From positions 18,123,989 through 18,187,988 of the forward strand of contig CM073537.1 in NCBI GenBank assembly GCA_037074615.1: a stretch of 64,000 nucleotides of DNA, given 5' to 3'. The stretch is from Leucaena leucocephala. Taxonomy: Eukaryota > Streptophyta > Magnoliopsida > Fabales > Fabaceae. The translations under genes and the position numbers were made by a program. Positions 36,201 through 47,165 of this stretch are shown in pieces. Every line of letters begins with the position of its first letter. Position 1 is the first letter of the stretch. The notes under the pieces were generated by a model. That model ran no database searches. It saw nothing but the letters and a program-made list of their open reading frames with translations, and had not been told where the DNA came from.

Positions 36201-38498
36201 CTTGTTACTAGCCGCATCTTCAGCTAGCTTTACTAATGCCATGCCTTCAGTAGTAACATGCTGCATTAAAGGAGAGAAAGTAATTAATAAGCAAGCTGGC
36301 AAAAATTAAACAAGATTTAAACTATAAGAAAAATATGAAAATGGCACCAACCTGCTTAAATATACTAGAAACAGGATCTAAGCCTCGAGGAATTTTAGAG
36401 AAAAGTCTAAACATCCTTGACAAGTCCTCAACCTGAGCAATTCAAGTAAGATATGAGAATATGGCATCACATCCATGTCCAAAGCATCATGAGAGTTTAA
36501 ACACGTACTTTGTCATCTCTAAGTAATGCATGACATCCAGAGTGTTCCTTCTCAAGGAGTTGGTTTGCATACACAGATAACAGCTCATGTTGAACTTTCT
36601 AAAGGAGAAAAATGTCCAGAATAACAATAAGAAAACAGAAGTGGTGGAGAAAGGAAGAGAACGTTAGGAGAAATGAAATTATGGAAGACTTACTCTATGC
36701 ATAGGAAATTCTAGATTATTTAAAAATTGTGGGTTCTAGGTTTACGTATCTTCTAATTTTTTTATTTCTTTTCCTATATTTTGGACTCCAAATAAATAGC
36801 CTTATAGTAGCGTAAGTTGACAGTCATTTAAATCACATCATCATTTTTCTGTGTTTTTCTCTCCCACTTCCTCACTCTTTCACTCTCTCTTTTTTTCTTC
36901 CCTCTTTCTCAGTACTCTTTCCCCTTTTCATTAACATGAACGATACGAAATATATTCCATCCTTGATATTATAACACATTTGATATGAAACTAGAAGTCG
37001 AGAACAAACCTCAAGTAACTTTGGCTCACTACTAGAGTGCAAGTAATGAGCAACCCTATCTTTCTCCCGTTTCAAGCACTCCTCAGCCTATAATAGAAGG
37101 CACAAGATCAAATGGTAATTATAATTATCCAGTAACAAAAACAAAATAACCAAGACACATCATGCATAACTGAGAATCCACACCTTCAGCATATAATCAG
37201 GGCAAGAATCTTCTAAGATCCAGTTTGAAGCCTTCCGGGAATAATAGGAAGAAGTGTCTTTGAGCATAGCTGCTTCAAAATCATTCTCATAGCAATCCAT
37301 TTGCCCCATACCAATTTCAACAAATATATCCAAGACATTCTTTAACAGAGCTCTATCAATCTGTTCTCCCTCACGTTCTTGATCAATCTTTACGTTTCAA
37401 ATAATTGGGTTAATATCAATCTAATTTTGAAACATTCAAAACCATGGTTGTTAAAGCAGAAAAACATACAAGAGAAATTACTGCATCCCTCACTTTCCCA
37501 TTTATTTCCCTGTAGACCTGGAAATAATACAGCGCATACGATTATCTTGATATGAAGCAGTACTAAACTGAAACAAAGACAACGCAATAGAAAATAGATA
37601 GAAGTACAAGGCTAGTATGAAGTTATGAAATGAAATCATTACAAAAGTAGATCCAAAGAATAGCCAAAACACTGTCAGGTTTAGTAGTAACAATACCAGC
37701 TCACGGAAGCAAGTCAATCCAACTACATTAAGACCTGGAAGTGACCTCCGAGCAATGAAATACCGATCTAGATAATGGAAGAAACGAGACAGCCACCTAA
37801 CCATAATTTTGTGGTTTGCCCACCTCTTTACAAGTTCTCTCAACATAAATTCGTCATGTTTTTCTCTCAAAGCAGGTAGAACCTAAACCAAAAAAATAAA
37901 TAAATGAGAAAGTTCATTAGATGAAATCATGAAATTTAGAGATGAAATTTGTATCAAATATATCGATCAAAATAATTAACTACTAATAAACATAACATAT
38001 TCCAGAGCTTAATTGTGCAAGAAATCAAGAAATTGCCAACCACGTATTATTCAATAATCATATACGACTGATAAATCCCAACATTGCTATCCTATATCCC
38101 AGTATTAAACTTATTCCCTATCAATACGCATATGATGATGGCATTACTTACCGTTGACAGTATATACTCTTCAAAAGACTCCCTGTACTTGTCATAGAGT
38201 TGTTGGGAATAATCGTGGGGAGGCTTTTGAGTGCACATATTATAGATAGTCCTGTGACACAATTTAAGGAAAACTAGTTCCTGATAAGAAATATAATATC
38301 ACCTCCAGTAAATTTAATTCAAGCATGTAAGGAATCGTAACAAATACGAGAGGGATACGTGTAGAGCATCATGTAGTCCTCAGAGCTGAATTGTTGCTCG
38401 GGAAGCCCTTCTAGAATGTTCTTCAGCTTCGTGATGCCTTTCTGCATAAAGTCCCATCCCTGTTCTAGGTCGATGGTCTTGCGCTCACTCATCGACAT
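33297..38498 (-). CDS. CUL1: Cullin-1, scaffold of SCF E3 ubiquitin ligases
   Basis: Holds the Skp1/F-box arm and the RBX1-E2 arm of SCF ligases in nucleus and cytosol. Nineteen coding exons, all phase-consistent, give 744 aa: 38359-38498, 38152-38251, 37697-37882, 37470-37517, 37184-37387, 37010-37087, 36509-36598, 36352-36432, 36198-36260, 35723-35758, 35566-35652, 35329-35478, 35182-35237, 34682-34802, 34420-34581, 34159-34302, 33760-33978, 33484-33651, 33297-33398. Length matches Arabidopsis CUL1 (738 aa). The start MSMSERKTIDLEQGW is typical. Cullin repeats fill the N-terminal half; the homology domain includes KKLARRLLFDKSANDDHERS and LTTGFWPSYKSFDLNLP. The C-terminus has the neddylation motif IVRIMKSRK (Lys about 688) and ends DNANLFKYLA. 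A 5' UTR intron at about 38535-38858 is likely. Confidence 0.97.
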
Positions 38499-39044
38499 AT
38501 TAGCAAACTACGTTTACAGCCCAGATACCAAAATCTGCAAGGTAGACCTCGAAATGTTTAAATGCCAACGAAAATTCCAAACTTCAATCAAACAGATGAC
38601 AACTTCAAAACATCCACGCACAAATCGAAATCACCAAAACAAAATGTCACTAAACCCCAAAAAATATAACTACAAATTTGTCCCCAAATTTTCCTGTCCA
38701 TCAAGAAACCACAGAACGAGTAACTTAATCTCTAGCATCACACCGCCATCAGATACGAAACGAGAAGCTTAACCAGAACATAGCCGTTACACGAGATCAC
38801 CAAGAAAGGGCAAGAAATAAAAAAGATACATATTATAAAACGACGAAACTGTTGGTACCCTGACGAAGCAGACAACCCCAATCGGAGCACTAAGTCAAAA
38901 CAAAAACCCTAGAAATAATCGGTAAAGGAGGGAATATTCCAAAAGGACGACGAAGAAGACAGTTATGAGAAAGGGGAATTCCTGAGCACGAAAACTTGAC
39001 AGAGACTTGGGCATTATGGACGTGTTCCTCCGGATTCAGATGCT

Positions 39045-39053
39045 TTTATATAA
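39045..39053 (-). promoter_or_regulatory. Putative TATA box of CUL1
   Basis: TATATAAA on the minus strand about 550 bases upstream of the ATG. It would put the transcript start near 39015, leaving a long 5' UTR that fits a UTR intron with donor near 38858 and acceptor near 38535. Confidence 0.45.
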
Positions 39054-40086
39054 CTGCTTCGGAACTTGGAAGTTGGGGGCGGAAATGAAAAGTATTGGGC
39101 CGAAATTTATTGTTCTGAATCTCGAAGGAAGAATCCCGACCATGAATGCAAGGAATTCCCCCGTGTAAAATATTGTGACTTCTCACTCACCTTTTAATTA
39201 ATTCATTCATATATGAATTGGTAAAAAAAAAAATTAACTCATATATGAATCAAGGTAATTAATAATTAGTATAAAAATTATTTATTTAATTTAAAAAAAT
39301 TAAAAAATTGTTTACTTATAATACATGCCATATAATCTTTTTAAAATATTCTTCTGTATTAATTTAAAAAAATATAAAAAATAAATTAAATTAAAATTTT
39401 ATATTTATAATTAGAATGTACTATTAATTAAATTTTATATTTAGGAATAGAAGAATGCTATAGTTTTAAAATATTTTTAATAAAATGAAGTAAATTCTAA
39501 TTCAGTATTACTCATTTTTATTGATTACTTTTATACCATAATTCTCAACAATGCATAGAAAAAATATTAATTAATTGCTTTTATAAAGTTTGTAATGCTT
39601 ATAAAGCATCATGAATGATAAAAATTATCTTGTATATGTAAGCAAATTGAGAAAAGGCACAAAAAAACGAGCACCATATTTCACTTGAATTTTACTGATT
39701 GCCGTATTTTTCAGTGGTTGAGAAATTATATATCTTTCATTTAAAGAAGAAAAGAAAGCAATTCATAGTTGAAGAAAACACAACAATATGAATAATAAAA
39801 ATAGTAACAATTAATTTTGATTAATATAATACTCTCTTATATCTTAATTATAAGAGTCAGTTAATTTTTTTTAATAGATATAGAAAGCTAAATAAATCAA
39901 TTAGTTATGATCAGACATAATCTCTTAAAATAAATTTATATTATATACTATTTAATTTAGTAAAATTAATTATTTTTTATATTAATTATAACTAACTAAT
40001 TAATTATTAATCATCTATTATATTAATTATAACTAGCTAACTGATTAATTTAACTTCACATGCCTGTCTAAAAAAATCATATGGCT
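39054..40086. other. AT-rich spacer upstream of CUL1 with a MITE copy
   Basis: 39180-39830 is AT-rich without a recognisable feature. 39834 to about 40076 is a member of the MITE family also at 28271 and 58496. Confidence 0.5.
39834..40076. mobile_element. Stowaway-like MITE family copy, degenerate
   Basis: Begins CTCTCTTATATCTTAATTATAAGAG after TA and contains TAAATTTATATTATATACT, shared with the 28271-28502 copy. The right end is decayed and no clear inverted partner remains. Confidence 0.45.
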
Positions 40087-41026
40087 CTACCTAAATGCTT
40101 TCAACAGCTCTTCTTCATACCATCCCCAATTCTTATAGGCTTCAACCTTGGCTTCCCATTTGGATTTGCTTAAACCCACTTTGGCCATCAATGCTGCACT
40201 GAATGATGTGGTCGAAGGATTAAATTGCAGACTCTTAAGTTCCTCTACCGGTCTTTCAAGTGCATTTGTAAAGTTTAGCATACGAGGCATTTCAAGTAGC
40301 ATGATGGAAATGTTCGCCCCTGAAACTCCCATCTTAAGCAGCATGTTAATACTATATATGCATCACTCGAGAACCATAGAGCACATCTGGGTAGCGTTTT
40401 ATGCAGTAAATGGTGGTCTTATCATTTCGAAGTAACACTTTTAACAATCCATATGATGGAATTATGTGATTCACCAAGCTTCTCTCCAAGAATCTCGCAC
40501 TACTACGCACCATGTAGACAATTTCGGACGTAGAAGCACCTTTTGAGAGGAAAAATTCAAACTTGGGCAAGATCGTGTTTTGGGGATCGCAAACAAGAAG
40601 CCATGGATTCTTTGTAAAGACGTCTTTTATCAGACTTAGCGAAACCGTGGCTTTAAAGAACAGTGAATCTGGCTTTTGTGAGGTATCAAATCGAACTCAC
40701 TTGGAAGCATTCAAAGCTGCTTCTTGGGAAAAACCTAACTTGTTAACGAGGTATGATACAGTAAACGAGTGATCACCTCCTGGAGAAGCAATTGTGCTGA
40801 ATTTGAGAGAGAAGACTGGTGATGGGTAGTGTTGCGAAAGACGAAAGCATCGTGAGGTTAGTGATTTTCTAACAGTTCCGTTCAGACGTAAAAGGGATTT
40901 GAAGCGTTGGAAACTATAAATGAGCTTAGGATTTGAACGGTGAGAGGAGGGATCTTGCAGTGATAATTGATGAGTCTGAATTGCTGAAAGAGACGATGCA
41001 AGATTTGAACCTCTTGAAATGCCCAA
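40087..41026 (-). pseudogene. mTERF-family pseudogene
   Basis: mTERF proteins are organelle nucleic-acid binders built of helical repeats. On the minus strand, 41026-40697 gives an N-terminus with a transit-like region and the family block SFTVSYLVNKLGFSQEAALNASK, then an in-frame TGA. Family-like sequence resumes in shifting frames (KPDSLFF, SHGFAKSD, NPWLLVCDPQNTILPKFEFFLSKG), runs through 40570-40352 (RFLERSLVNHIIPSYGLLKVLL), shifts again, and continues at about 40344-40087 (MLLKMGVSGANISIMLLEMPRMLNF to GWYEEELLKAFR) before a stop. At least two frameshifts and one internal stop are present, and the last part of the domain is missing. It is still largely collinear with a functional member, so the loss is fairly recent. 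Confidence 0.88.
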
Positions 41027-41629
41027 TGTGGTCCCTTGTGAGCGCCCCCACCTGAGTTTTGTTGAAGTTCATTTAAACTTTTAATTTTTTTTTTAATATA
41101 AAAGAATTTAGGTAGAATTAACATCTGTTTCTATTAAAATTAAATTTAGATAATACTTATAAAATCGCTAACTCATTCAAACTTCTGATGATTGAATTGT
41201 TGATGACGATTCTTTTTTATCCTTTGTTTTTTGGTTGAAATCGATAACGTAGCTTTTGTAAATCATCCGTTAATCAGTGGCATGGGAGGGTACCACATTA
41301 TACTTAATTTGGATTTTAGATGAGAATGGGCTCTCTGTTTTTCACTCTTATCCAGTCCAATTCTCCATAACCATAATGACGACGTTGAATTTCTGCTTCT
41401 TCATCTTCCTTTTTTTCCCCCGTACTGGTTTCAATTATTGGCCTCATTGGGATGGGGTTAGATGTAGCCGCATAAACTCTCTTATATTATGACGAATATA
41501 GATTTAAACCATTGTTATTAAAATATATATTTATATTTAGTACTCAAAAAATATATTATAATCAATTTGATAATATATGGGTCCTAGCAAAAAAAAAATA
41601 GATTTTAATTTTTTATTTAGAGAAAATTA

Positions 41630-41855
41630 ATCCTCTACTCTTTATATTTTTATTTAATTTTAAATCAAGTATTTATAATTTTTTTTATAATCAACCCCTC
41701 ATACGATCTCCGTATGTCCCTGCACTTTCTAAAGATCAATAGAGTCTCAATCCCGTACGGATTTAACAACATAACGTATAATGGGTTGATTACAAAAATA
41801 GATAAATTATAGAGGGTCGATTTAAAATTAAATAAAATTATAAAAATTAAATAAA
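41630..41855. repeat. Small inverted-repeat (MITE-like) element
   Basis: Arms of about 70 bp: the left contains TTTATTTAATTTTAAATC and TAATCAACCC; the right contains GGGTTGATTAC and GATTTAAAATTAAATAAA. The loop (about 41700-41780) is less AT-rich. No target duplication identified. Confidence 0.5.
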
Positions 41856-42589
41856 ATATTTATGATAAGAATTAACATTTATAATTTGCTATATCCCTAC
41901 GTGAATTTGTTAACAAAATTCTAAATAGATGAGTTTAAACCTAGAAATATGCAAATATCATATATCATATAACCAAACAAACTGTTAAAATCTATATACG
42001 GGGATATTAACGTGTTAACCTAAGAAATGTTTATAGATTATGTGAATAGAGTACGTACAATTTAAATTTGAATTTGACGTGCCTCAGGTATAGCACGAAA
42101 ATAACCATATCCCTTTATTCATACAAATAAGTATTTTAAACATTAAAAAAAATATTTACGTGCAAAGACGTTACAACAACATTAATTTCTACTGACGTAA
42201 ACAAAAACTAGTATTGATCCCGCAGTAAATATACAATTGTCAATTAGGTGGAGTAAGATGAACTCAACACCATTTCAACAATGTTTCATATTCAAATTTT
42301 ATAGATGTAAGAAAATACTCCTTCAGTTAACTACATAATTAATTTAGATAAATTAAAAAATTAATTATATTAATTATTTATAATAAATATAATTTAATTT
42401 TTTTAAAATCTTTTTTTTATCATAATTATCTTGAGGTGAAATTCTCTTAATCTGACTTTTTTCTATTTCTCTTTTCAACAAAAATATGTGCATCATGTTT
42501 TGATGTTGACTATGAGGGCTAATTAAATTCTTTTACTAAATTCTTTCACACTGATAAGTGCCTGATTAGCAAGTTAAGGTAAATCATAT

Positions 42590-42990
42590 ATAATGTATGT
42601 TTGGTTTAATTTAAAATTATGATTTAAAAAGTATTTTTAGATCAATCTATATTTTGAATAAAATATTAAGCAAATAGACATCAAATATTTAGAACAGTTT
42701 ATGAAGCAAATCATAGTTTTAGGAATCTAAAATTATAGTTTTAGATAAACTTATGGGATTAGTTTTTAGGTTGAAAAATAGCTTTTGAGCTATAAAATAA
42801 CAATTTTGTCATTGTCTTTTTTTTTATCATTTTACCACATACCCTTTTCAATAATTTATCTATAAAAAAATATTATTATACTAATAACTATTTAAATATA
42901 TTTTTTTTAAATTATTTTTTTAAAAAAATTATTCTCCATAATCTATTTTTTAAAATATATTTTTTATAAGTTATTCTCTATAAGCTCAAC
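42590..42990. repeat. Dispersed repeat copy 2 (reverse of the 26240 repeat)
   Basis: Its complement shares TAGTTATTAGTATAA, AAAAAAATAATTTAAAAAA and AACTAATCCCATAAGTTTA with 26240-26900. The ends GTTTGGTTTA (left) and, on the complement, GTTTGTTGAG (right) may be degenerate terminal inverted repeats. Confidence 0.5.
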
Positions 42991-43424
42991 AAACCTGCCC
43001 ATAACTTGCAATGATATTACTAATTGATCATTAGTCAAAATGGATAAACTTTTTTATTAAATAAAACCGTGGTACTAATTATTTCACATTATTAACAGTC
43101 ACTCGTTTACAAATATTTTAAGGACAAAACTACTTTATAACTAGGTATCAATATAAAGTTAAGGGTGAATGTCAATTTTTGTAAGTCAAAGGGTGGCATT
43201 ACAGTTATACTGACACTTAAGGGGAAATATTACTTTTAAGAATTAGTTTTAAGATAATCAATGTTTATCATAAAATACTTTATGGACAAAATACCCATTA
43301 ATTTGAAATTAAAATACTACTGTGCCCAGTAATGTGTTTATTTTGATACTTTTTATGAAAAAGAAAAAGGAAATATTGGTGTTTTAAGCAAATCAATGGC
43401 TGTTTATTAATATATTTTAGAGGT

Positions 43425-43942
43425 AAAAGTATATTCAATACCCCAAATTAATTTTAAAAAATTAATTAGCATATTAAAGATTTAAAAGTATAATTAATAC
43501 TCCAAACTAATTTTAGAAATACGACCAGCGCTTTAAAATATTTAAATTAGTATAATTTTACCCTTTCATTGATAAAAGCATAAATTTATGTCTGATATAT
43601 ATCATTTAAATTTTTTATTTTAACACATTATTATTTAAAAGGTCACATGTGTCATATTATTTAAAAAATAGTACTGAATAAACCCTAACATTGACATTAT
43701 ATATAATTTATATGTAAAGATTGAAAATTTTTATAATTTATTTGATATAATTTATTAAAATAATATTACATATGTAGTCTTTTAAATAATAATATGTCAA
43801 AATAAAAATTTACGTAGTATATATTAAACAAAAATTTATATTTTTATTATTGTAGATAAAATTATAATAATTTAAATATTTTAAGATATTAATTATTTTT
43901 TTAAAATTAGTTTAAGATAATAAATATATTTTTACTGTATAC
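43425..43942. repeat. Fold-back inverted repeat, arms about 240 bp
   Basis: The left arm from GTAAAAGTATATTCAAT pairs with the complement of the right arm from GTAAAAATATATTTATTAT. Matching inner blocks include TTTTGACATATTATTATTT against TTTTAACACATTATTATTT. No coding frame. Probably a fold-back or MITE-like element. Confidence 0.6.
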
Positions 43943-45739
43943 TTTATGACTCATTGACGAAGTTTAAAATCCACTTGAATCGGGGTCCACCACCTTTGAA
44001 CTAACTGATAATATATTATTCTTAAGGCTCCCAATGATTAATATATTAAAATAATATTTTTATATTATTTATTATATATATCTATATAGTATATACGTGT
44101 GACCGTTTGGTTCCTCAACAGATCCGCTGGTTAATTTGGTCATTTCCCTAGACAACTTTTACGAGACCGTTGTTCAAACGCGCTACGTGAGAGCGTGGGC
44201 CATCCTTTTTCGGCGACGCTGGACCTGGTCTTTTTATTTTCGAATTGTGAAGCCTTTCTATTTTTCCGACGTGGTAATTATAATACTATTCAACATTACT
44301 TTTTCTGATTTACCGTTGAATATTACTCTATGGACTTTAATATATTTTTTTTATTTAACATTTTTATATTATTATCATTAATTTCTCTCTTTTTTACTCT
44401 ATTTTTAAATAATTTTCTTACTATAAAATAATTAATCCATTTTCAATATTCATATATTGCAGTAGACAACATATTCCAGTTTGAACCTTTTTCGTTGAAT
44501 CCTTATATCTTATTCATATATCACATTCGAGAATCCCAATTTTTAAAATTTATAGTAAATAATAAGTCTTTTAAAAACCTAATTTTTGTGATAAATGGAT
44601 CTAAAACTTGAGGATAGCCCCCTTATTTCTAGGAGTATGCACAAGTTTATATGTTCAGTCCGCCTGCCGAAGCTCAAAAAAAAAATTATCAATCCCAACT
44701 TAAAAAAAAGTTAACCAAAATATATTTAGGTAAGGTCAAATTAGGTTAAGTGTCAAGCAGGATAAAACACTAAGTAAAATATGTCGCCCTATCTATTTAG
44801 CCTGACTTTATATATATTTTAAAAATCTTATTTTTTTTAATTTATTCTATTTATAACTCTACACTTCTCACTTTAATTGATAATTCTCTTTATTAATTTT
44901 TAAAATATTGAACATAACTCTTATATTATATCTGACCCCTACAGTATTGAACATAACTCACTTCTCACTTTTTAATTTTTATTTGTTATATCTAATAGAT
45001 TTCAAGATTTTAATTAATATATTTTTATTATTTTATTTTTAATAAATTATAGATATCATTTCCATGAACAACCATACTTATTTCCATAAAAAACGGTGTA
45101 GTTTTTGTCAGAAGCCACTTGTAACTTTGAAGCATTTCTTTTATATTATATATTGATATTAATACGATCACTTGGCAAAGTACTTATTATTTCAGTACGT
45201 TACCGTACTATAATTTTAGAAAAAGAAAAAAACTTATCCATACTTAAATTCGTATATTTTATATTTCATAAATTAATCAAATCAAAATCCTTTTCAACTG
45301 AGCGATTTTTTTTTTATTTGGCAGGGTGTTGTCTTCATATACAATTATTACGTTACTATGTATTTCATTTTTTAAAAAGAAAAATATGTACACAATAAAA
45401 ATTACCTTACACTTGCAGGAAGTGATTTCTAGGTATAAATAAAAATAAAAGATTACTTACACTTGATAATTTAGTCATAAAAATAGGTTTTCTTATATTT
45501 ATCATTAGTAGGTGAGAAACTCGAAAGCTTGTTTCTATGAACTAGTAATAAAAAATGAAAAAAAAAAAACTTTGAAAACGAAGGAAATAAATTAAGGATT
45601 GGCGTTGCAAATAAATCAATAAATAAAATAGAATGACACTTACGTGCGAGTACGATCGTTTAAAAAGAGTTATCATTAATAGATTATTTATTTTATACTT
45701 GTAAGCTCTTCATTTTTTATATACTTTTTTCTATAAAAT

Positions 45740-47165
45740 TTTTAGAAAGGGATTAGACTCACCTACGGTAGGGTGAAATCTCCCTTCCTCTTAGGTGATA
45801 CTATTGTCAAGCAGAGCGAGCCATCTATTACCCTCAGGCGTAAACTTAGGCACTAAGAAGTTATAATGTCTCCCCAAATATCGCGACTAAAATTATAACA
45901 AAGTAGTACTTTTTAGGGATTAAATACGTTCCAAATAGTCGCATGTCTCACCCTTTCGTTAGTTGAATCTACATATAATAAATATTTTTTTTATATACTT
46001 GATGTCAATGCATGTTATTGCCGTTGTTGGCCTAAACACAAAAACCAAATTTGGTTCAATGAATGAATCCTTCTTCAACTAAAATATTACCGAAATTTTT
46101 TTAGACATATGTATCATCTTATTAAAAATAATTATATTTAAATATTATCAAATAATAAATAAAAATATTTTTTTAATAAAAAAATTAAATATTAATTCGT
46201 TATACTATTAATTATTAATCTCTTTTGTGGACCCTAACTTTTTATGGTATCAACATCAATTTTAAAAAAGTTACACTGTATCCTATTAATTGAGTCGGGG
46301 CTTTGTGGGAGAAAAATATTGATAGCCTGATTTTTTAAATTATCATTTTATATTAACAGCTATATTTAACTATCTATCATAAATTAGAAACAAAGAACCA
46401 ATTATTTAGAGTATTGAGCATACCAAGAGATCTTCTCTTTGACAACCTCCCCAATGTGATAGGGTTAAAGTTAACATAGATGATGTTATGACTGCAAATA
46501 AGTTAAAGATAAGATGCGATGGAGTTATAAAGGATAACATAGAATATTGGATAGCTGGTTTTGCTCAGACACTTGATGGATGTAGTGTAATTTTGAGGAT
46601 TAAGATTGGCTTGAGAGTTTAGATTCAGGGAAGTAATTGTTGAATCAGATGAAGTAAACTTATTTAACATATTACTAATGAAAAGTCCAGGAAACAATTG
46701 TTCTTCACTGTTCTTACAATTCCAAAACGCGATGGGGTCAAATTGGGAGCACCAACTTCAATATGTCATTAGAGAGGGAAACAAAGTTACAAACGTTTTA
46801 GCGAACATGGGAGTAACAAGTTTTGCTCTGTTGGAAGTGTGTTAATCTGATCTCTAGACAATATTTGAGAGAGATTGTATAAAATTAAATTTTTTTCTAA
46901 TTACTCATCGCTAGATTTAACTAGTGAAGTGTGAAACATACAACTATTTAAAGCGTATTCGATCCATGGAGAGTATTATTTTATTATAGTTATAGTCGTA
47001 GCGTTTAGAGAGATACTATAACTCCTAGGTGCCTAAATTTATGTCTGAGAGTAATAGACAGTTTACCCTATCTGATATTGATATCGTCTAAAAGGAATGG
47101 AGACTTCGCCCTACTCTTAAATCGTGAGTGAATTCAACCTATTTCTAAAAAAAATTTTAACAAAA
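45740..47165. repeat. Inverted repeats flanking a LINE relic
   Basis: The segment near 45740-45900 (GGGATTAGACTCACC, CCATCTATTACCCTCAGGCG, AACTTAGGCACTAAGAAG) recurs in reverse and decayed at about 46975-47145 (CTAGGTGCCTAAATTTATG, CTGAGAGTAATAGACAG). The two ends enclose about 1.1 kb. They could be the long ends of a DNA element or two opposite insertions of one repeat. Confidence 0.5.
46450..46860 (+). pseudogene. LINE reverse-transcriptase C-terminal RNase H-like relic
   Basis: Broken frames read DGVIKDNIEYWIAGFAQTLD and, about 250 bases later, YVIREGNKVTNVLANMG. These match in order the (G)xxGGFAxxLG and H(V/I)xREGN(K/R)VADxLANxG motifs of the plant RNase H-like domain at the end of LINE ORF2 and related proteins. 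Several stops and shifts lie between, so it is dead. Confidence 0.65.

Larger units (their letters stand above)
41027..45730. other. Gene-free AT-rich region with inverted-repeat elements
   Basis: No gene. It holds a small inverted-repeat element (41630-41855), a reverse copy of the 26240 repeat (42590-42990) and a fold-back repeat (43425-43942). A possible decayed hAT end lies near 44632 (TAGGAGTATGCACAAGTTT). Open frames such as 44136-44381 and 45105-45398 are AT-driven and not protein-like. Confidence 0.5.

Noticed and set aside
44136..44381. 81-residue open frame in less AT-rich DNA
   Set aside because: Hydrophobic and Phe/Tyr-rich composition reflects T-rich DNA; no family resemblance.
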